From Buddleja alternifolia (lineage: Eukaryota > Streptophyta > Magnoliopsida > Lamiales > Scrophulariaceae): a DNA stretch of 64,000 nt. The stretch lies in contig CM033392.1 of assembly GCA_019426215.1 (NCBI GenBank), forward strand, positions 53,495,149-53,559,148. Direction: 5' to 3'. This document shows, piece after piece, positions 57,334-64,000 of the stretch (positions are counted from its first letter, which is position 1; each line of letters opens with the position of its first letter). The notes under the pieces were generated by a model that saw nothing but the letters and a program-made list of their open reading frames with translations, was not told the DNA's origin and made no database searches. The translations under genes and the position numbers were made by a program.

Positions 57334-58330
57334 CTGTAAACACAGATTCATTTTTGTAGGCCTTCACTTGGTTTATGTAGATTCATCGATATATGCGTAG
57401 TAAATACTCAAGCAGGGAAAGTATACCAAATGTTAGCATGCCACAAAATTTGATAGTTAATAAGTATTTGCAGTTATAGATGACACAAAAATTTTAAAAC
57501 TAAATTTGCTAATGATTTTTTCAAATTGTTTTGTGCGCTGCAGTTAATGTTGTGTTTGGATTCATTTTGGGCTCATTCTTTTGCTAGATAGTTGAGTTGT
57601 TTTGGATTTTGCATTTTGGGCCTAAAAAGAATATAAGAATCTAGTTGAATCGCATAAGTCGTGACTTAACTCATGACCCATCACATCTTCAACCAATGTC
57701 TGATCGATTTGCTTGTCAGGTCCAAGATTTCAAGTCATGAACAAATGAAAAGTAAATGTGGTAATCCATTGCCTAACAAGAAAGTGAGCAATCGAGCTAC
57801 CATTATAATTCAACTAGTTGAAAAGAGAATTCTAAAATTGTATTATGCAAGAAAGGAGGATCATTCGATGCTGGAAAAGACAAATTCTGGAATATTGCGG
57901 GTTATTTACCTCCATTCCTATAAATGAAAATAGTATATTTGTACCATCTAAATTTCTTAACAAACTTTGTTCCGCATTACATAGCAGTAATAAGCTCAAG
58001 TGAAATACACAAGGAAAAACATTAATAAGATGAAGAAAGTTATGCATATACAAAAGTTCAGAGATAGGCTATACAGAACTTGCAACTTCTTAAATAAAAA
58101 GATGAGATTCTCGGTTAGGATTTTCCTTGTAACAAACTAAAGTTAAAATGACTAACTTTGTGTCATTTACATATTGACATCAAGCTGAAACGAACTAAAC
58201 AGGAAAATTACATGCAATTGAGTTAATTTTTCTAATAATTATTTATATTTATGTGCAAATTGAGTGCAATTTTCTAATAATAAAAAAATTATGATCAATT
58301 CACGGTCTAGAATTTTTATTTCATGCATTT
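57334..58330. other. Intron-like DNA of transporter copy A
   Basis: Non-coding and closely similar to 60048-60830 (for example ATTACATAG..AGTAATAAG, GGAATATTGCGGGTTAT), showing that the duplication extends well beyond the exon. Confidence 0.6.
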
Positions 58331-58339
58331 TATATTCCC

Positions 58340-60047
58340 TCCAGATTTTCGCTATCGAGCATGTGCCGCTTCCAGTACCAGCAGTGGCCACACCCTTCTA
58401 GCCAGTGCATGTTGTGCTATATTTGTTGTTTTTGGGACGAACGACATAGTAAAACACATCATGATAATGCAGAATTTTGCATACAAGAAGAAATCCCATA
58501 CTCTTCTCTATTTACAAATAATGTGAAGGAAGACTTGATTTGTCAGAAAAGTGGCCAATAAGCCTAAGCACAACCCATAAACGATCCCAAGATGAACATT
58601 GCACCAGAAAGGCTTCATCAAGCCAATCATATGGCTCTGGTAAAATACTGTTTCCATTGGTGTGTATGAGTACTCGTATAATGGAGATGGTGGCTCTGTT
58701 GGATTTCAAATGTTGACAGATGTTTGGATTTAAATGGAAAATGAAACCAATCTAGACCTACAAGCACATAAATAAAATATAGTCAAATAAAGTTAAAAAA
58801 ATGGCTAAAACTAATTTTTCTAAATTATCAGCATGTTCCTTGTTTCGAGATAAAAAGTGTAAGAATCTAACATTTTAGTGTAGATGTAGATAATACCTAG
58901 CTAATACACCAATATATCATAACAAATAAATTACTGAATTTTAGTTGCTCAAGATAATATCTGATACACCAATATATCATAACAAATAAATTACTGATTA
59001 GTTGCTCAAACGAGTTTATGAAACTATACTCGAATTAAATTAAGTTGTAGAAATACCAGTGGGATGATTGTTGCGACATATGCCATTAGAAAACTCAGGT
59101 GATGACATACTCTTTGAATGAGGAGGGCTCCAAGTACATTTGATATGCCCTGCACGACCGCAATAATCACAAAAGCTAGAAACGCCTCTTGTTGTGAATA
59201 ACTAGTAGACTTAAACATGAACGGGCCATAGAAGATCAAAAGATCCACACCCGATAACTTCCCATATTGTGTTTCCATTGTGGTTATCACAAGGGAAAGG
59301 ACGGCTAAGTTGTCTATTTATTTCCTCCAGAGCATTCGTTGCTTTCTTCTTCTGCATTTCCGCTACTAGTTCTATGAACTCAACATCTGTGTCTAACCCT
59401 CTAAGGGCTTCTTAAGCGGCCTTTGCTTCTCCTATACGACCTTGCTCAATGAAGTAGTGCGGGGACTCGTCCATAAAAATCGATAGGGTAAACAATATTA
59501 ATCTTAGAATCTCCGCCATTCCTAATGACATCCTCTAGCCCCAAACATTGAAATGAGATGCCACATAGTTTAGTGTCGTTGCTAAGATGCCGCCCAATAT
59601 TAAATTCCTGTAAAAATCTTGGAACAGGCATCTACTAAAACTGTCTCAGAGAATTTAGTTGAAATTGCCTGCATGATTCAAAAATCACATTTTATGTATT
59701 AGTTTAACAAGAAAAGTAGGTATCGATTTTCATCATTAAATGATTGCTAAAAAGAGTGATTTGGATATTAAATTCTCAATTATAATAAAAACTAAGAGAA
59801 AAAAAAGTTTACGGGAAATGCTCTAACCTGATATACTAGCCCTACCCGACACCCACTCAACATTATGCCGATGATCTCCACGTCAACATGTGGAAACCAT
59901 GTCGTGTAGGATAGCCCGACAAGGAGCAAGATAACTCCAATCATGAGCACCTATCTTCGTCCCCAACAGATACATCCTGTTGACAGTAGTATCCCGATGA
60001 CTCCCATGAAAGGCACTATCGAAGACAAGAGGAATATCCACTGATTT
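58340..60047 (-). pseudogene. STP-type monosaccharide transporter remnant, copy B
   Basis: Exon 60047-59828 reads WIFLLSSIVPFMGVIGILLS, LMIGVILLLVGLSYTTWFPH and IMLSGCRVGLVYQ with one TAG after GRR. Exon 59607 to about 59024 reads LILGGILATTLNYVASHFNV, RMSLGMAEILRLILFTLSIF, DESPHYFIEQGRIGEAKAA and LEEINRQLSRPF. After a frame change it continues LLIFYGPFMFKSTSYSQQEA and VVQGISNVLGALLIQR. A decayed C-terminal piece near 58480-58340 (MSFVPKTTNIAQHALARRVW) recalls the PETKN..VW end of the family. STP proteins are plasma-membrane sugar/H+ symporters with 12 spans. The N-terminus and some central exons are missing or unreadable. Pseudogene. Confidence 0.62.
58906..59008. repeat. Direct repeat of about 53 bp
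   Basis: ATACACCAATATATCATAAC...AATTACTGA..TTAGTTGCTCAA occurs twice in tandem (about 58905-58953 and 58961-59008) within an intron-like part of transporter copy B. Confidence 0.85.
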
Positions 60048-61325
60048 CTGTAAACACAGATTCATTTGTGTAGGCCTTCACTTGGTTTATGTGGATTCGT
60101 CGAGATATGAGTGGTAAATACTCAGGTAGAGCAAAAATACCACCTGTTAGCATGCCACAAAATTTTACAAACTAAGTTTACTGCATGACATTTTCAAATT
60201 GTAGTGTGCGCAACAATTTGCAATAACAATCATAAATTAATTCATTTATGAGGATTTTAGCAATCTTCCCTAAAAATTACCTTTCACGTAAGTTAAGGTT
60301 GCACTTGGATTCATTTTGGGCTCACTTATTTGCTAGATACTTGAGTTGTTTTGGATTTCATATTTTGGACCTAAAATGAATATAAAAATCTAGCCGGAAT
60401 GCATAAGCCCTGACAACTCATGCCCATCACATCTTTGACTCGTCTCTGATTGATTTGTTTTCCAGGTCCAAGATTTCAAGTCATGAACAAATGTAAAGTA
60501 AATGTGGTAATCCACTGGCTAACAAAAAAGTGAGCAATCGAGCTACCATTTCAATTCAACGAGATGAAAAGAGAATTTTAAAGTTGTGTTACGTAAGAAA
60601 GGAAGATCATTCAATGTGGGAAAGGACAAATTCTGGAATATTGCGGGTTATTGACCTGCATTCCTATCAATGAAAATAGTAGATTTTTACCATCTAAATT
60701 TCTTAACGAACTTTGTCCCGAATTACATAGTAGTAATAAGTTCAATTGAAATGCACAAGGAAAAGCATTAATAAGATAGAGAAAGATATTCATATACAAA
60801 AGTCCAATGATAGACTATACGTAACATGCAACTTTTTAAATCAAAAGACAAGATTCTTAGCTAGGATACTCCTTATAACAAACTAAAGTTAAAATGACTA
60901 ACTTTGTATCATTTACATATTAATACCAAGCTTAAGCGAACTAAACTGGAAAATTACGTGCAAATTGAGTGCACTTTTTTAATAATTATTTATATTTACG
61001 TGCAAACTAAGTGCACTTTTCTTATAATCTAAAAATTATGATCAATACGCAATTTATAATTTTTATTTCATGCAAATTATATTCCCTAAGTATCATAATA
61101 TAATATTTTGATATATTTCTTAAATAGTTTACTTCAATCTAATAAATAGTTAATATTTTAATGAAAATCTGTATTTACGTGCGATACACTTGCACTTCAC
61201 TTTTTTCTTTAAAGAGAATATGGCAGCACACACACTTTTGTAATTTCTATATAATACAAGTTCTATTTATTACAAAAGTGAAAAAAAGTATTTATAGAGA
61301 TTAGTAATGTGGTGTTAAAGTCAAA
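60048..61325. other. Intron-like and AT-rich DNA, no gene
   Basis: 60048-60830 mirrors 57334-58090 (duplicated transporter locus). 60960-61080 has a local GTGCAAATTGAGTGCACTTT duplication. 61080-61325 is AT-rich with nothing recognised. Confidence 0.5.
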
Positions 61326-62559
61326 ATTGCAACTTTGGTACCTCAAGTTGGCCTGTATGTTTTTTTGTTACGATATTTTGGCCTACTGACAATATGGGTA
61401 CACTAAAAAATGGCAATTTTTGTACAAATTTCGGCGAAAAATTCAAAATCGGTCAGAAAATATCATTTGACGGCCAAATTGACTTGAGTTTAGGGATTCT
61501 GCTGAAATGAAGGAAAAATTACCTTCAATTTGGGGATTTAACTGATATACTTTCAAATCTTTTTTGTTTAATTATTTAAAATTTTGGAAATTTTAATTCA
61601 AATATTTTTTTTATCTAAGTTAATAAAAATAATTGTTTACTTTAAAAGTAGAATAATATAGTATTTAGATGAATGCGTATTTTTTCCATTGACGAAATAA
61701 AAAAAATAAAAAACTCAAAAAAAAGAAAGAAATTCAGAAACAAATTAGAAAAAAATAAAATAAAATAAGACAACAATATCAAATTATTTTTAGAAGTTCT
61801 AAAAAATAAGAAAATATCAAAATTATGAAAAAAAAATTAATGACAGAAATAGATTTCCATTGGCAAAAACTAAATTAATTAAAACTCAGAAAAATCATAA
61901 AAAACATAAAAGTATAAAAAGCAAATTAGAAAGATAAAATAAATTCGAACATAAATCAAAATAATTTTGAAAAATCAACAAATAATAAGATATAATAAAA
62001 AAATTAGAAAAATAAAAATAAAGAAAGAAAACTAAATCAATTTTCTTGATAAAAAAAAAAAAGATCAAATACTAAGGGAAGATAACTTAGTTTGAATTTC
62101 ATGCATTTAATATTATTATTTTTTTAGTTTAAATTATTATATAATTTTAGTATTATCAATAAATATAATAATTATACAAATTTCATTTATAATAAATAAA
62201 AATAAAAATAACTTAGATAAAACAATATTTGAATTAAAATTTCCAAAAAAAATAAAAATAAATTAAACAAAAAAAGAATTGAAAGTATTTGACTTAAATC
62301 CCCATATTAAAGGTCAATTGTTCCTCCATATGCAAAAATCCCCAAATTGAATATTAATTGTTCCTCTATTTCAACAAAACCCCAAATTGAAGTCAATTTT
62401 CCCACCAAATGACATTTTTCGGGGAATTTTGAATTTTCGGGAGATATTCGTACTGAAATTGCCATTTTTAAAAACTTAGTGTCCACAAATTGCTAGTAAG
62501 TTAAAATATAGTACCAAAAAAAAAATGTACAGGACAACTTGAAGTACCAAATTTGCAAT
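61326..62559. mobile_element. ~1.2-kb TIR element, copy 2
   Basis: Left end ATTGCAACTTTGGTACCTCA and reverse-complemented right end ATTGCAAATTTGGTACTTCA. It shares TIRs and the AT-rich core layout with copy 1 (49807-51026) in the same orientation. Confidence 0.75.
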
Positions 62560-63557
62560 TTAGCCAAATTTGTACTATCCGTCCATGGTGGCTGTTGGAG
62601 TTTATATTAAATATGACTTAACTAAATTTGCTATAAAAATCTTTATTCAAAATTAACAATGGTGGGTCGGCACAAATACAAAAATGGGCAGAGGTCCCTA
62701 AACTATTAAATGTAACAAAATGGTCCCTAAACTATAAAACATAACAAAATGGTCCCTCAACTTAAGGAATTGTTTGGCTAGTTTTGTAAATTGATAAATA
62801 GTATAATACAAATGTTATTTTTGTACATTAAGTACTGTTGCGGTTCGTTTTTACACCAAGAAAATCCTGCAAATTTAAACGCGACTTTATTTATATGAAT
62901 ATGAGAAATCTAATTTTGGAAGACAAATAGTTTCGAAAATAAGTAAAGAATTTTGATTAAAAACTAGTAAGAAGAACACTTAAATTTCGATTTCTTTTAT
63001 TTTCGACTTTCTCTCAAAGAAGATGAAGAAATACAATAATATTATAATTTTTTCTTTCATGGGCAAATTTCTCTAGTATTGGGCAATTTTTCCACATTAG
63101 AGGGGGGATGTGGAATCATTCTCCTCTTTTGAGGGGATATAAGTTGAGATTAGATTTGATTTGGATTTTATGCATTCTTATCCCTTCTTCACCTATACCT
63201 TCCACTATTTCCTTTAGCTATCCTCCAGCTTCTTCATAGGTTGTCCAGCTATCCCTCTTAGGTGACTATTTGGCGGTCCAACTTTTAGGTCTCCTTTAAG
63301 CTTTTCTTCGTGAACTTCTTCGGAACACATCATTGCCTTAGGCCTTTCACCTATTTTTGGGCCATGGCTTCGCCATATTATTAAGCCCACCTTCTAGTGA
63401 AGTCCAATATCGTGACATAAGAATTATGGACATATCATAAGTCCCCCTACTCTTTAGATCTTGAAAGAAGTTCAAGGTCTTGAGAGTATATCTAGTGTGT
63501 AGAGAAGACTTGTGAGAAGGTGGTTCCCAAGTTCTCCCATTCTATAAAGGGGCTTGC
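62560..63557. other. Repeat-like flank
   Basis: 62685-62760 has the transposon-edge phrase AATGGTCCCTAAACTA twice. 62820-63520 looks like an LTR or element leader (CGGTTCGTTTTTACACCAAG, AAGTCCCCCTACTCTTTAGA) but no matching second copy is inside the window. Confidence 0.4.
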
Positions 63558-63960
63558 TCTGTTAGATGCCAATTATAAACGTCGTGGTGATGCTTTCTTG
63601 CATTCTCCCAAGTTTCAAGAGGTGTTGGTTAGTTCAGCCCTCCAATATTATTATCTTTGATTATGAACGTTCATAAAGCAATATATAGAAGTTTGTCGTC
63701 TGCCACTCACTATAGATTTTCTTTTCTTCAAGAGAGAGCACGCTTACCTGATGCTCTAGAGCCCGATGAGGAGGTATCCGTGCACATTTTGGCGGATGTC
63801 ACCAAGGTTGATAAACATGCTAATGTATGTGATGTGAAAGATGCTGATGGATAGGCTGTTGAACCTTGCTAGCAAGGATATTGTTTTCGAGATGACTTGG
63901 ATCAATCCCACAGATGAGAATGTTGATGGGAGATGTGATATTGAAGATGATCAGGCTGCA
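63558..63960 (+). pseudogene. Possible transposon-derived coding remnant at window edge
   Basis: Frames give NYKRRGDAFLHSPKFQEVLV and, after stops near 63657, HKAIYRSLSSATHYRFSFLQ and LPDALEPDEEVSVHILADVT. The phrase resembles the C-terminal part of proteins carried by some plant gypsy elements (F..SPEF...V...A..Y..GF). The match is weak and the sequence runs off the window. Confidence 0.3.
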
Positions 63961-64000
63961 ACTGAACTTTTATTTTGAGGCTACTCATGAGCTTTATTTT

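Overview
This window is a stretch of flowering-plant (probably eudicot) nuclear DNA. The evidence is split genes with GT-AG introns, AT-rich spacers, tRNA-primed LTR retrotransposons of the Ty1/copia and Athila-type Ty3/gypsy classes, a tRNA-derived SINE, an L1-type LINE and many short TIR elements. The sequence alone does not place it at genus level. Apparently intact host genes occur only in the first 10.6 kb. The rest is mostly nested mobile DNA.

1-10,630: three intact-looking genes. A 5-exon gene on + encodes a 111-residue TMEM256/DUF423 membrane protein (250-2221). A 3-exon gene on - encodes a 118-residue secreted X8 (CBM43) protein (3327-4597). A 13-exon gene on - encodes a 302-residue (S)-ureidoglycine aminohydrolase of ureide catabolism (5931-10629); every splice junction keeps the frame and a 510-bp TIR element sits in one intron.

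10,700-22,290: dispersed repeats, a Tourist-like MITE (11676-12147) and two elements with TIRs and 9-bp target duplications, typical of Mutator-like elements (MULEs). The larger (13014-19428) holds five ~176-bp satellite-like repeats, four 196-bp higher-order repeats, two long arrays of a ~20-bp TACGTCAATTGA unit in opposite orientation around a telomere-like TTTAGGG patch, and a captured 5' fragment of a DnaJ/DUF3444-type gene. The smaller (20068-21585) carries inverted clusters of a CTGTATAATG motif.

22,290-48,655: a four-level nest. A foldback DNA element is split by a ~13-kb Ty1/copia element on - (22588-48245). That copia element carries a ~4.1-kb extra open region after pol, preceded by a TATA-like box. 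It is itself interrupted by a 734-bp TIR element inside RT (30186-30919) and by an 11.8-kb Athila-type gypsy element on + inside gag-pol (33663-45449). The Athila LTRs differ by about 1% and the copia LTRs by about 5%, as the nesting order predicts.

48,246-64,000: two copies of one ~1.2-kb TIR family, a 2.94-kb solo LTR with a perfect 5-bp duplication, a SINE, a 5'-truncated LINE, two tandem decayed fragments of an STP-type monosaccharide transporter gene, and at the right edge a weakly supported transposon-derived coding remnant.
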